A DNA stretch of 64,000 nt from Pseudomonas mosselii (lineage in GTDB: Bacteria; Pseudomonadota; Gammaproteobacteria; Pseudomonadales; Pseudomonadaceae): assembly GCF_003205295.1 (NCBI RefSeq), contig NZ_QJRP01000011.1, positions 1 through 64,000 of the forward strand, given 5' to 3'. Shown in pieces: positions 15,211-26,707 of the stretch. The position numbers and the translations under genes are program-made. The notes beneath the pieces were generated by a model, which was given only the letters and a program-made list of their open reading frames with translations, was not told where the DNA came from and ran no database searches. The first letter of the stretch is position 1. The number at the start of each line of letters is the position of its first letter.

Positions 15211-16173
15211 ATGACACCCGACCTGCGCCTGCTGATCCTGCCGCTGCCGGAGTTCGCCCTGCTGCCGTTCGGCGCGTTCCTCGACAAGCTGCGTTTTTCC
15301 GCCGACGACGAGGACTACAGCCGCCAGCGCTATTGCCGCTGGACCGTGCTCGGGCTGGACCGGGAGCCCGTGGTTTCCAGCAGCGCGGCGATCGTCCAGG
15401 TCGAGGCGACGCCAGCGGACATCCGCTGGGGCGACTACGACCATCTGGTCCTGTTCGGTGGGCGCAACGCCAGTGCCACGGCGGCCTTGGCGCCGCGTTA
15501 CAAGTCCTTGCTCAGGCAGGCGACCAAGGCCGGGGTCAAGCTGGTATGCGTCGACAACGCGGCGTTCCTGCTGGCGGCCTGTGGCCTGCTGGACGGTCAC
15601 CAGGTGGTGGTGCACTGGCGACATGAGGCGGAGTTTCGCCTGGCCTTTCCCCGCGTGCGCCTGCTGACCGGGCAGCTGTTCTGCTTCGACGGTGAGCGCA
15701 TCACCTGTGCCGGCGGCACGGCAGCCATCGACCTGGCGGTGGAGCTGATCGCCCGCGCCAGTGGCCGCGCCCGGGCGCTCAAGGGCCTGGCCGACATGCT
15801 GGTGGACGAGAGCCGCGACAGCCGTCACGCCCTGCGTTCACTGGAGGCCGGAGCCGGGCAGGGGCGCCAGGTGCAGCGGGCCACGGCGCTGATGCGCCAC
15901 CACCTGGCGGCGCAGTTGCCGGTGGAGGCGCTGGCGGCGGAACTGGGCATCAGCCGGCGTCAGCTCGACCGCCAGTTCCAGGCCTGCCATGGCATGAGCG
16001 CCAAGGCCTGGTGGCAGGAACTGCGCCTGCAGCAGGCGCGCTGGCGGCTGCTCAACTCCAGCCACAGCCTGGCGCAGATTGCCGATGAAGTTGGGATGGG
16101 GGATGCCAGCTACCTGGGCAAGTGGGTACGGCGGCGGTTTGGTTGCACGGCGCTGGCGTTGCGCAGGTCCTGA
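15211..16173 (+). CDS. AraC family regulator with DJ-1/PfpI-like N-domain (GlxA type)
   Basis: A 320-residue regulator. The N-terminal 190 residues form a class I glutamine-amidotransferase-like fold (LRLLILPLPEFALLPFGAFLDKL, then VKLVCVDNAAFLLAACGLLDG, which still carries a Cys near the nucleophile elbow). Residues about 225-318 are the AraC HTH domain (VEALAAELGISRRQLDRQF and LAQIADEVGMGDASYLGKWV). Related proteins sense amines or amino acids such as arginine, glycine betaine or carnitine. It is divergent from the LysE-type exporter, with a 21-bp-spaced direct repeat between them. ATG 15211 gives the conserved start. Confidence 0.88.
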   Translation: MTPDLRLLILPLPEFALLPFGAFLDKLRFSADDEDYSRQRYCRWTVLGLDREPVVSSSAAIVQVEATPADIRWGDYDHLVLFGGRNASATAALAPRYKSLLRQATKAGVKLVCVDNAAFLLAACGLLDGHQVVVHWRHEAEFRLAFPRVRLLTGQLFCFDGERITCAGGTAAIDLAVELIARASGRARALKGLADMLVDESRDSRHALRSLEAGAGQGRQVQRATALMRHHLAAQLPVEALAAELGISRRQLDRQFQACHGMSAKAWWQELRLQQARWRLLNSSHSLAQIADEVGMGDASYLGKWVRRRFGCTALALRRS

Positions 16174-16222
16174 GATTGCGGGGTCGCTGGCAGCGTGCGC
16201 CTCTATGGCCAGACGCACGCCC

Positions 16223-16339
16223 CGTGGGAGCGGCCTTGCGTCGCGAAAGGGCTGCGCAGCGGCCCCTATTTTCGGGGAACCGCTGAGATTGCCGGGGCCG
16301 CTTTGCGGCCCTTTCGCGACGCAAGGCCGCTCCCACAGG
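16223..16339. repeat. REP pair (BIME)
   Basis: Inverted arms GTGGGAGCGGCCTTGCGTCG and their complement enclose inner stems GGGCTGCGCAGCGGCCCC and GGGGCCGCTTTGCGGCCC. It fills the gap between the AraC gene and the convergent CAP-domain gene, where it can act as a bidirectional 3' end stem. Confidence 0.88.
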
Positions 16340-16371
16340 GGCTGTGCATGGCAGGCGGATTCATTCGTGCC

Positions 16372-17229
16372 CTACTGCGGCGTGCCGAACAACCCCGTCC
16401 AGTAGATCCCGGCATCGCTCTTCGGATCCACCGCATACGCCGCCCCCAGCTCGCGCAAGTCCGGGTTCATCAGCGTAGCGCAGTGCCCTGGGCTTGCCAG
16501 CCAGCCATCGACCACCTTGCGCGCGGTGTCGCGACCGGCGGCGATGTTCTCGCCGATCTGCCGGTACAGGTAGCCGGCCAGCTCCGCCCGGTCGCCCGGG
16601 GTGCGGCCATCGCGATCGATATGGTCGAAGAAGTTCTGGTTGGCCATGGCCCGGGTGTGGTTGGCGGCCACGCCCGCCAGGGTCGTGCTCCAGGCCAGCG
16701 CCGGGGCGGCGGCGAAGGGCTGGCCGCCGCATTGGCGGGGTAGCTTGCGCGCGGCATTGATCTCCTGCAGCAGCTTCTGCCCTTCGGCCTGCCAGTCGCC
16801 CAGGCGGGCGCTGAGCAGCGGCCGGGCCAGGACGATGCGCCAGTCGCGGCCCTCCTGGCTGACGCCGATGTCGACGAACTGCGGGTCGAGCACCACCTGA
16901 CAGAAGCTCTCCTCGATGGCCTTCATCGCCGCCTGGGCATCCCGCGGGCCGGACAGGCTGATGGCCTGGACGTTGACCATCGGGTAGGCGGCGCGGGTCA
17001 TGGCCTGCTGCAGGTCGCGGGTGCCTTCGGGCGACAGCGCCAGGCGGGTGTCGCTGTTGAGCGGCGGCAGCTCCAGCGAGGCTTCGCCGCCACAGCGCTG
17101 GGCCTGGCTGCGGTAGATGTTGATCGTATCGATCAGTTGCGCCTCTTCACCGGTGAAGGCCTGGGCGCTGGTCGCGGCGAGCAGGCCCAGCGTCAGGCCG
17201 AAGAGGCAGGCAACGGATGGGACGCGCAT
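16372..17229 (-). CDS. Secreted CAP (SCP/PR1) domain protein with an apparent degenerate second copy
   Basis: A 285-residue periplasmic or secreted protein of unknown role. A signal peptide (MRVPSVACLFGLTLGLLAATSAQA) precedes the mature chain. The C-terminal half (about residues 145-285) is a recognisable CAP domain: ANHTRAMANQNFFDH, IGENIAAG, WLASPGHCATLMNP. The N-terminal half aligns with it by eye: INIYRSQAQRCGGEASLELPPL against INAARKLPRQCGGQPFAAAPAL, and ESFCQVVLDPQFVDIGV against SPGHCATLMNPDLRELGA. The first copy has lost the conserved His residues. ATG 17229 is preceded by AGGGAGA. It lies between a REP element and a TonB receptor gene, with no operon partners. Confidence 0.85.
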   Translation of the reverse strand: MRVPSVACLFGLTLGLLAATSAQAFTGEEAQLIDTINIYRSQAQRCGGEASLELPPLNSDTRLALSPEGTRDLQQAMTRAAYPMVNVQAISLSGPRDAQAAMKAIEESFCQVVLDPQFVDIGVSQEGRDWRIVLARPLLSARLGDWQAEGQKLLQEINAARKLPRQCGGQPFAAAPALAWSTTLAGVAANHTRAMANQNFFDHIDRDGRTPGDRAELAGYLYRQIGENIAAGRDTARKVVDGWLASPGHCATLMNPDLRELGAAYAVDPKSDAGIYWTGLFGTPQ

Positions 17230-17397
17230 GTGGTTCTCCCTGTAACTGGCAGCGTCGGGATCTGCGCTGCCCATCCTACACAACAGCAAGGCTTTTGGCC
17301 CGGCCCTGTGCAGTGTGAAAAAAGCGAGCCTTGGCAATCGATTGCGGTCGGCAAAAGAGGGGGTAGACCGCTGGTCGGCGAAAAAGTGCGATGATTT

Positions 17398-17416
17398 GGT
17401 AATAATTCGCACTATC
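17398..17416 (+). promoter_or_regulatory. Fur-box-like site before TonB receptor
   Basis: GGTAATAATTCGCACTATC matches 13 of 19 positions of the GATAATGATAATCATTATC consensus by hand count. It lies 76 nt before the start codon of a TonB-dependent receptor gene, a position consistent with iron repression by Fur. The match is moderate. Confidence 0.5.
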
Positions 17417-17492
17417 AGCTAGAAACACTACTCAGTCACCTTAGGTTTCTCATCCGCCAGGAAGGCCTCTACCCATCGTCCGGGAGCCCTAC

Positions 17493-19658
17493 ATGGCACG
17501 TTCCTGTCCGTATCAATCGACCCTGCTGGCCCTGTGCTGTTCCGTCGCCGTCGGTGCTCAGGCCGCCGACGGTGCCATCGAGCTGGATGCCACCGCCATC
17601 AACGCCGAGGCGCTCAAGACCCCCGGAGAGTTGCCCGAGCCTTACGCCGGAGGTCAGGTGGCCCGGGGCGGGCAGATGGGCGTGTTGGGCAACCAGGACA
17701 TGATGGACGTGCCGTTCACCATGACCAGCTATACCGCGCAACTGATCGAGGAGCAGCAGGCCGAGGATGTTGGCGACGTGCTCCTCAACGACCCGTCGGT
17801 GCGTCAGTCGTTTGGTTTCGGCAATCAGTCCCAGGTCTTCGTCATCCGTGGCTTGCCGCTCAACGGCGACGATGTGGCATTCAACGGGCTGTACGGTGTG
17901 CTGCCACGGCAGATGATCTCCACCGATGCGGTGGAGCGGGTCGAGGTGTTCAAGGGCCCCAATGCTTTTCTCAATGGCGCCAGCCCCACCGGCACGGGCC
18001 TGGGCGGCAACGTCAACCTGCAGCCCAAGCGTGCCGGCGACACCCCGACCCGCCGCTACACCCAGGACATCAGCAGCGACGGGCGCATCGGCGAGCACCT
18101 GGACCTCGGCCAGCGCTTCGGCGCGGACAATCGCTTCGGCGTGCGCCTGAACCTCTCGCAGCGCGAGGGCGAGACCGCGGTCGACGACCAGGACCAGCGC
18201 AGCAAGCTGTTCGTCGCCGGCCTCGACTATCGTGGCGACAACTTCCGTCTGTCCGGCGACTTCGGCTACCAGAAGCAGCGGGTCAACCATATGCGCAACT
18301 CGGTGCGCCTGGGCGCGGGGCTGACCGACATCCCCCATGCGCCGGACGCCGACCACAACTACGGCCAGGACTGGGCCTGGACCGAGACCGAGGACACCTT
18401 CGGCATGGTTCGCGGCGACTACGACTTCAACGACAACTGGAGCGGCTACCTGGCCGGTGGCGTCAAGCACACCCACGAGAACGGCTTCTACGGCACGCCG
18501 ATCCTCACCGACGCGGCCACCGGCGCCGCTACCATCGGCGGTTCGAAGATCCCCCACAACGAGGACAACACCACCTTCATGGGTGGCATCAACGGCCGTT
18601 TCCAGACCGGGCCGGTCAGCCACCAGTTGAACATCGGCGCGGCGAGCATCTGGACACAGCAGGAAAACGCCTTTGTTTTCTACAATTCCCAGGCCACCAA
18701 CATCTACCACACCGACCCGCTGCCCAAGCCGACCACGCCGACCTTCGTCGGCGGCAAGCTGGACGATCCCGGCGTGACCGGCAAGACCCGCAACCGCAGC
18801 ATCGCGGTGTCCGATACCGTGGGCCTGTTCGACGACACGCTGCTGCTCACGGTGGGCGTGCGCCGCCAGCAACTGCGGGTCGAAGGCTACGCCTACGACG
18901 GCCCCGGCCCGGACCTGGGGCGCAACGCTTTCTATGACGAGGCGGTCACCACCCCTGTGTACGGCATCGTCTACAAGCTCGATCCGTCGATCTCGCTGTA
19001 CGCCAACCGCATCGAGGGCCTGGCCCAGGGGGCCACGGCGTCCGGGCAGGTGGTCAACGTTGGCGAGGTGTTCCCGCCGGCCAAGACCAAGCAGGTGGAG
19101 GCGGGTGTGAAACTCGACTACCAGCGCTTCGGCGCCAACCTGGCGGTGTTCCGCATCGAGCGGCCCACCGATGGCTTCGTCGAGGGCAACGTGTTTGTCC
19201 AGGATGGCGAGCAGGTCAACAAGGGGCTCGAACTCAGCGTGTTCGGCGAGCCGCTGCCGGGGCTGCGGCTGATGGCCGGTGGCACGCGCATGGACACCCA
19301 ACTGAAGAACACCCAGGGCGGCACGGCCGATGGCAACCATGCCGTCGGGGTGCCGACCTTCCAGCTCAACGCCAGTGTCGATTGGGATGTGCCAGGCCTG
19401 GAGGGGGTGGCGCTCAATGCCCGCATGCTGCGCACCGGCGGGCAGTACGCCAACCCGGCCAACACCCTGAGCCTGCCGACCTGGAACCGCTTCGACGTCG
19501 GCGCGCGCTATCGCTTCAAGGTGCAGGAAAAGGCCGTGACCCTGCGGGTCAACGTGGAGAACCTGACCGACAAGAACTACTGGGCCTCGGCCAATGGCGG
19601 GTACCTGACCCAGGGCGACCCGAGGCTGGTGAAGTTCTCGGGGACCCTGGATTTCTGA
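17493..19658 (+). CDS. TonB-dependent siderophore receptor
   Basis: A 721-residue outer-membrane receptor. A signal peptide (to about residue 24, VGAQA) is followed by the plug domain. Plug blocks include DVPFTMTSYTAQLIEEQQAEDVGDVL, VFVIRGLPLNGDDVAFNGL and AVERVEVFKGPNAFLNG. The 22-strand barrel ends ...LVKFSGTLDF with terminal Phe. There is no N-terminal secretin/TonB signalling domain, so unlike FpvA it should not talk to an anti-sigma factor directly. Ferric siderophore (hydroxamate or xenosiderophore) is the likely ligand. A Fur-box-like sequence lies 76 nt upstream. It stands alone, converging on the cysteine desulfurase gene. The specific siderophore is unknown. Confidence 0.92.
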   Translation: MARSCPYQSTLLALCCSVAVGAQAADGAIELDATAINAEALKTPGELPEPYAGGQVARGGQMGVLGNQDMMDVPFTMTSYTAQLIEEQQAEDVGDVLLNDPSVRQSFGFGNQSQVFVIRGLPLNGDDVAFNGLYGVLPRQMISTDAVERVEVFKGPNAFLNGASPTGTGLGGNVNLQPKRAGDTPTRRYTQDISSDGRIGEHLDLGQRFGADNRFGVRLNLSQREGETAVDDQDQRSKLFVAGLDYRGDNFRLSGDFGYQKQRVNHMRNSVRLGAGLTDIPHAPDADHNYGQDWAWTETEDTFGMVRGDYDFNDNWSGYLAGGVKHTHENGFYGTPILTDAATGAATIGGSKIPHNEDNTTFMGGINGRFQTGPVSHQLNIGAASIWTQQENAFVFYNSQATNIYHTDPLPKPTTPTFVGGKLDDPGVTGKTRNRSIAVSDTVGLFDDTLLLTVGVRRQQLRVEGYAYDGPGPDLGRNAFYDEAVTTPVYGIVYKLDPSISLYANRIEGLAQGATASGQVVNVGEVFPPAKTKQVEAGVKLDYQRFGANLAVFRIERPTDGFVEGNVFVQDGEQVNKGLELSVFGEPLPGLRLMAGGTRMDTQLKNTQGGTADGNHAVGVPTFQLNASVDWDVPGLEGVALNARMLRTGGQYANPANTLSLPTWNRFDVGARYRFKVQEKAVTLRVNVENLTDKNYWASANGGYLTQGDPRLVKFSGTLDF

Positions 19659-19679
19659 CCTCTGTACCGGCGGCGTGAC

Positions 19680-20834
19680 CTACCAGAGCGTCACCGCCGC
19701 CGCTCCGACCACCCGTCCGAACACCGCCAGCGCCGTGTCCACGTCCGCCTCGCTGGTGTAGCGCCCGAGGCTCAGGCGCACGCTGTTGCGCGCCTGGCGC
19801 TCGTCGAGGCCGAGGGCCAGCAGCACGTGGGACGCGGCGTTGCTCGCCGAGTTGCAGGCCGAGGTGGTGGACAGCGCCAGCTCGCCGGCAAGCGCCAGGC
19901 TATTGAACCCCTTGGAGTCGATGCGCAGGTTGAGGGTGTGGGGAATGCGCTGTACCGCGCAGCCATTGAGGGTGACCCCGGGCAGGGCCAGCAGGCCGTC
20001 GCGCAGGCGCCGGGAGAGCTGTTCCAGGCGCTGGTATTCGGCCTCGCCGGGCTGGCCGGCCAGGTCGAAGGCGCTGCCCATGCCGACGATCTGGTGGGTG
20101 GCCAGGGTGCCGGAGCGCAGGCCGCGCTCATGGCCGCCGCCGTGCATCTGCGCACGCATGGCCGGGCGGGCGCGGGGGCCGACGTAGAGGGCGCCGATGC
20201 CCTTGGGGCCGTAGACCTTGTGCGCCGAGAACGACATCAGGTCGACGGCCTGGTGCGCCAGGTCGATGCCGACCTTGCCCACCGCCTGCGCCGCGTCCAC
20301 ATGCAACAGGGCGCCATGGTCGCGGACCAGCTGGCCGATGCGGGCGAAGTCGGTCACGGTGCCCAGTTCGTTATTTACCGCCATCAGCGACACTAGGTGG
20401 GTGTCCGGACGCAGCGCGGCCTGCACGGCCTCGGCCTGGATCAGGCCATGGGCGTCGGGCGCCAGGCGGGTCACCGTCCAGCCCTGGCGCTCCAGTTCGG
20501 CGGCGGTGTCGAGGATGGCCTTGTGTTCGAGCTGGCTGGTCAGCAGGTGGCCCGGCTGCGCGAAGCCCTGGGCGATGCCCTTGAGCGCCAGGTTGTTGGA
20601 TTCGGTGGCGCCGGAGGTCCAGACCAGATCGTCGGGCTGGGCGCCTACGCGCTCGGCCACCTGGCGACGGGCCTGTTCGACGGCCTCGCGGGCGGCCTGG
20701 CCATGGAAGTGGCCGCTGGAAGCGGGGTTGCCGAAGTTGGTTTCGCGGCCCAGGCAGGTGAGCATGGCGGCAATGACCCGGTCATCGACCGGAGTGGTGG
20801 CGGCGTAATCGAAGTAGAGCGGGGTGCTGGGCAT
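19680..20834 (-). CDS. Cysteine desulfurase (NifS/IscS-like, orphan)
   Basis: A 384-residue PLP enzyme that removes sulfur from cysteine as a protein persulfide. N-terminal YFDYAATTPVDDRV, the ATESNN motif, the cofactor region HVDAAQAVGKV, and the PLP-lysine motif FSAHKVYGPKG are all present. The sulfur-carrying Cys lies in TTSACNSASN. That loop differs somewhat from the SGSACTS of housekeeping IscS. No iscU, iscA, iscR or suf genes are nearby, so it is probably a second desulfurase for another acceptor. ATG 20834 gives a standard N-terminus; the longer frame adds an unconserved arginine-rich leader. An AT-rich block lies upstream. Confidence 0.9.
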   Translation of the reverse strand: MPSTPLYFDYAATTPVDDRVIAAMLTCLGRETNFGNPASSGHFHGQAAREAVEQARRQVAERVGAQPDDLVWTSGATESNNLALKGIAQGFAQPGHLLTSQLEHKAILDTAAELERQGWTVTRLAPDAHGLIQAEAVQAALRPDTHLVSLMAVNNELGTVTDFARIGQLVRDHGALLHVDAAQAVGKVGIDLAHQAVDLMSFSAHKVYGPKGIGALYVGPRARPAMRAQMHGGGHERGLRSGTLATHQIVGMGSAFDLAGQPGEAEYQRLEQLSRRLRDGLLALPGVTLNGCAVQRIPHTLNLRIDSKGFNSLALAGELALSTTSACNSASNAASHVLLALGLDERQARNSVRLSLGRYTSEADVDTALAVFGRVVGAAAVTLW

Positions 20835-20904
20835 GATCGCGGGCGGGTCCGTGCGTGGACGCCGCCTGTCGGCATCCATGGACATCATCCTAGGCAACTG
20901 CCGA

Positions 20905-20990
20905 TATGAATGTTTTTTCTTTTTCCCGTTTCAGGGCGGTTTTCGAAAAAAATTCTATTCTTTTTCGTTATGTATTTAGAATTTTTTTCT
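20905..20990. other. AT-rich low-complexity intergenic block
   Basis: About 85 bp of mostly A and T, with repeated T-tracts and A-tracts (TTTTTTCTTTTT, GAAAAAAATTC, AATTTTTTTC), in a genome that is otherwise GC-rich. It lies between the desulfurase start and the stop of the DUF2269 gene. It would be intrinsically bent, and may hold the desulfurase promoter with UP-type elements or an MvaT/H-NS binding site. No gene is visible in it. Confidence 0.6.
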
Positions 20991-20998
20991 GCCCTGGG

Positions 20999-21478
20999 TC
21001 AGGGCCATTGCCACGGTGCCTGCTTGGTGATCATCACAAGCACGATCAGGAACATGCCGGCAAACCCCGCCACCCCCATCCACAGCCAGGGGCGGTACAG
21101 CCGCTGATAGTCCTCACCCAGCGCGGTGCCATGCTCGACCGCCTGGGCCGCGAGGCGCTGCATGCGCGTCTGCAACAGCAGCACCGGGAGCCACAGGGCG
21201 CCCACCGCGAAGAAGATCAGCAGCGCGCCCTGCAGCCAGTCGGCGGACCACGGCATGCCGCTCATGCTGACCATGGCGTAGCCGGTCAGCAACTGCAGGA
21301 CCCCGGCGGGCGTGGTGATCCAGGCATCGAAGCGCACCACCATCCTGGCCACGGCGGCGATCACCCGTGGATCGCGGCTGCGGTTCGCGGCGATCAGGTA
21401 CAGGTAGGAGCCCATGCCGAAACCGAACAGGAACACGGCGGCGATCACATGCAGGTACTTGAGCAGCAGGTAGCTCAT
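20999..21478 (-). CDS. DUF2269 family integral membrane protein
   Basis: A 159-residue inner-membrane protein with four hydrophobic helices: YLLLKYLHVIAAVFLFGFGMG; ITTPAGVLQLLTGYAM; LLIFFAVGALWLPVLLL; MGVAGFAGMFLIVLVM. Conserved polar positions include the His in the first helix. It matches the DUF2269 family, whose function is not known. ATG 21478 is 1 nt past the stop of the upstream saccharopine-dehydrogenase-like gene, so the two are translationally coupled. A role in redox or heme chemistry is suggested only by the membrane His. Confidence 0.82.
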   Translation of the reverse strand: MSYLLLKYLHVIAAVFLFGFGMGSYLYLIAANRSRDPRVIAAVARMVVRFDAWITTPAGVLQLLTGYAMVSMSGMPWSADWLQGALLIFFAVGALWLPVLLLQTRMQRLAAQAVEHGTALGEDYQRLYRPWLWMGVAGFAGMFLIVLVMITKQAPWQWP

Positions 21479-21479
21479 T

Positions 21480-22592
21480 TCAGCCTCGCCCGTGCTGGAA
21501 GCTGACGCTGTAACGCACCTTGTCGGGTTCGCCGATGGCCGCCAGGTACTGCTCGACACTGATCTCGCCGACGCAGGGGCGGGCGCCCGGGGCCGGGGTG
21601 TGGCCCTCGATCACCCTGGTCATCAGCGCCACCGCCGCGCAGCTGGGGATTTCCGGGCCCTTGTCGTCACTGGCGCTGACCTGGGCCTGCAGGCGCAGTG
21701 GCTGGCCCTGCATGTCCAGCCCGCGGACATCCAGGTACATCGCACTCATGCCATCGCCAAAACGCTCGAAATGGCCGCCCAGGCGATGCAGGCGCCGCGC
21801 CCAGGGCAGCGGGTCGCGTACCAGGCCGTGCTTGACCAGCAACGCCAGCGCGGCATTGGCCAGGCCGCCGGCCATGAGCCCGGAGCCGGCCTTGAATGCA
21901 AGGTCCCGGGCGCCGTAGCGCTCGGCGAAGATGTCCATGTCCGGCACATCGACGTTGTTCAGCAGGCGCCAGCCCAGGCCGGGCAACTGGCGCAGCTGCA
22001 GGCCGAGCCAGCCGTCCACGGCGTGCGGGCGTCCGTCGCGCCACTGGCGGATCGGCCGACCGGCGTAGGCCAGCACGCCTTCGATGGTGGACAGGCCGGG
22101 CATCTTCGCCGAGGAGGAAATGCCGTGCTCGATGCGCTCGATGCGGCTGAAGTGATGGCGCTGCTCGTCGAGGATCGCCGACGACAGGCTCGGCACCGAG
22201 CTGCAGCCGCTGAGTAGCGCGACATTGGCCTGGCGGGCGCGGGCGTCCAGGCGCTCGATGCCGTTGACGAACACCCGGCAGTCGGAGAGGTCGCAATAGT
22301 TGGCACCGGCATCGATGCAGGCTTCGGCCACGCTGTAGGGCTGGCCCTGGAAGGGCCCGCCGGTGTGGATTACCCAGTCGATGCGCAGGGCGCGCAGTGC
22401 GTCGGCAAAACCGGGGACCATGGCATCGCCGCACCAGCTTTCGCTGCCGCTCAGTCGGGTGGCCAGTTGGGCGAGGCTGTTGGCATTACGGCCGGCGATC
22501 ACCAGTTGCACGGCGGGCATCTGCTGCAGGTGGCGGCAGATGATCCGGCCGAAGTTGCCGTAGGCGCCGATCACCAGGATTCTCGGGGACAT
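21480..22592 (-). CDS. Saccharopine dehydrogenase-like NAD(P)-binding protein
   Basis: A 370-residue cytosolic oxidoreductase-like protein. The N-terminal Rossmann motif is ILVIGAYGNFGRIICRHL, followed by VIAGRNANSLAQLA and a conserved DWVIHTGGPFQGQPYSVAEACIDAGANYCDLSD block. That block is typical of the Sacchrp_dh_NADP family and the trans-acting enoyl reductase-like proteins. The reaction is unknown. ATG 22592 has AAGGA upstream. It forms an operon with the DUF2269 membrane protein gene (1-nt gap). Confidence 0.85.
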   Translation of the reverse strand: MSPRILVIGAYGNFGRIICRHLQQMPAVQLVIAGRNANSLAQLATRLSGSESWCGDAMVPGFADALRALRIDWVIHTGGPFQGQPYSVAEACIDAGANYCDLSDCRVFVNGIERLDARARQANVALLSGCSSVPSLSSAILDEQRHHFSRIERIEHGISSSAKMPGLSTIEGVLAYAGRPIRQWRDGRPHAVDGWLGLQLRQLPGLGWRLLNNVDVPDMDIFAERYGARDLAFKAGSGLMAGGLANAALALLVKHGLVRDPLPWARRLHRLGGHFERFGDGMSAMYLDVRGLDMQGQPLRLQAQVSASDDKGPEIPSCAAVALMTRVIEGHTPAPGARPCVGEISVEQYLAAIGEPDKVRYSVSFQHGRG

Positions 22593-22640
22593 GCGGGGGT
22601 CCTTGTGCATGTGTCGGGAAGGAAAGGCTGATTCATGTCG

Positions 22641-22763
22641 CCCTGTGGGAGCGGCCTTGCGTCGCGAAAGGGCTGCTTAGCAGCCCCTGGATCTCAGTGT
22701 TGATGCAACGATCGTCGGGGCCGCTCTGCGGCCCTTTCGCGACGCAAGGCCGCTCCCACAGGG
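22641..22763. repeat. REP pair (BIME)
   Basis: Inverted arms CCCTGTGGGAGCGGCCTTGC and complement enclose stems GGGCTGCTTAGCAGCCCC and GGGGCCGCTCTGCGGCCC. It lies between metH and the downstream dehydrogenase gene, both read leftward, and probably shapes the metH mRNA 3' end. Confidence 0.88.
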
Positions 22764-22825
22764 ATCGCGCTAGATTGAGGAAGCCGAGCAAGGCTGCCAG
22801 ATGGGGGGGCAGCGCAGGGTTGGAT

Positions 22826-26533
<3,708 letters not shown>

Positions 26534-26707
26534 AGGAACTACCTGGTCGGGCAAATATCAGAAGGTGCCGAATAATAACAAAGCTGCACGGATTTTAGGC
26601 GTACTGCCCATTTGCATGAATTTCCCTCATGTTGGTGCGGCGCCCCCAACACCTCAGGACCCGCCAGGCACATCGTGATGGCTTTCAAGAACCAGGACAT
26701 TCGGCAC

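Noticed and set aside
17493..19658. This TonB receptor as a second pyoverdine receptor (FpvB)
   Set aside because: No signalling domain and no IS box, only a moderate Fur-like site; the ligand cannot be assigned.
26534..26707. Cobalamin or SAM riboswitch before metH
   Set aside because: The 174-nt divergent gap with cti shows no B12-box-like or SAM-type conserved core that I can recognise.
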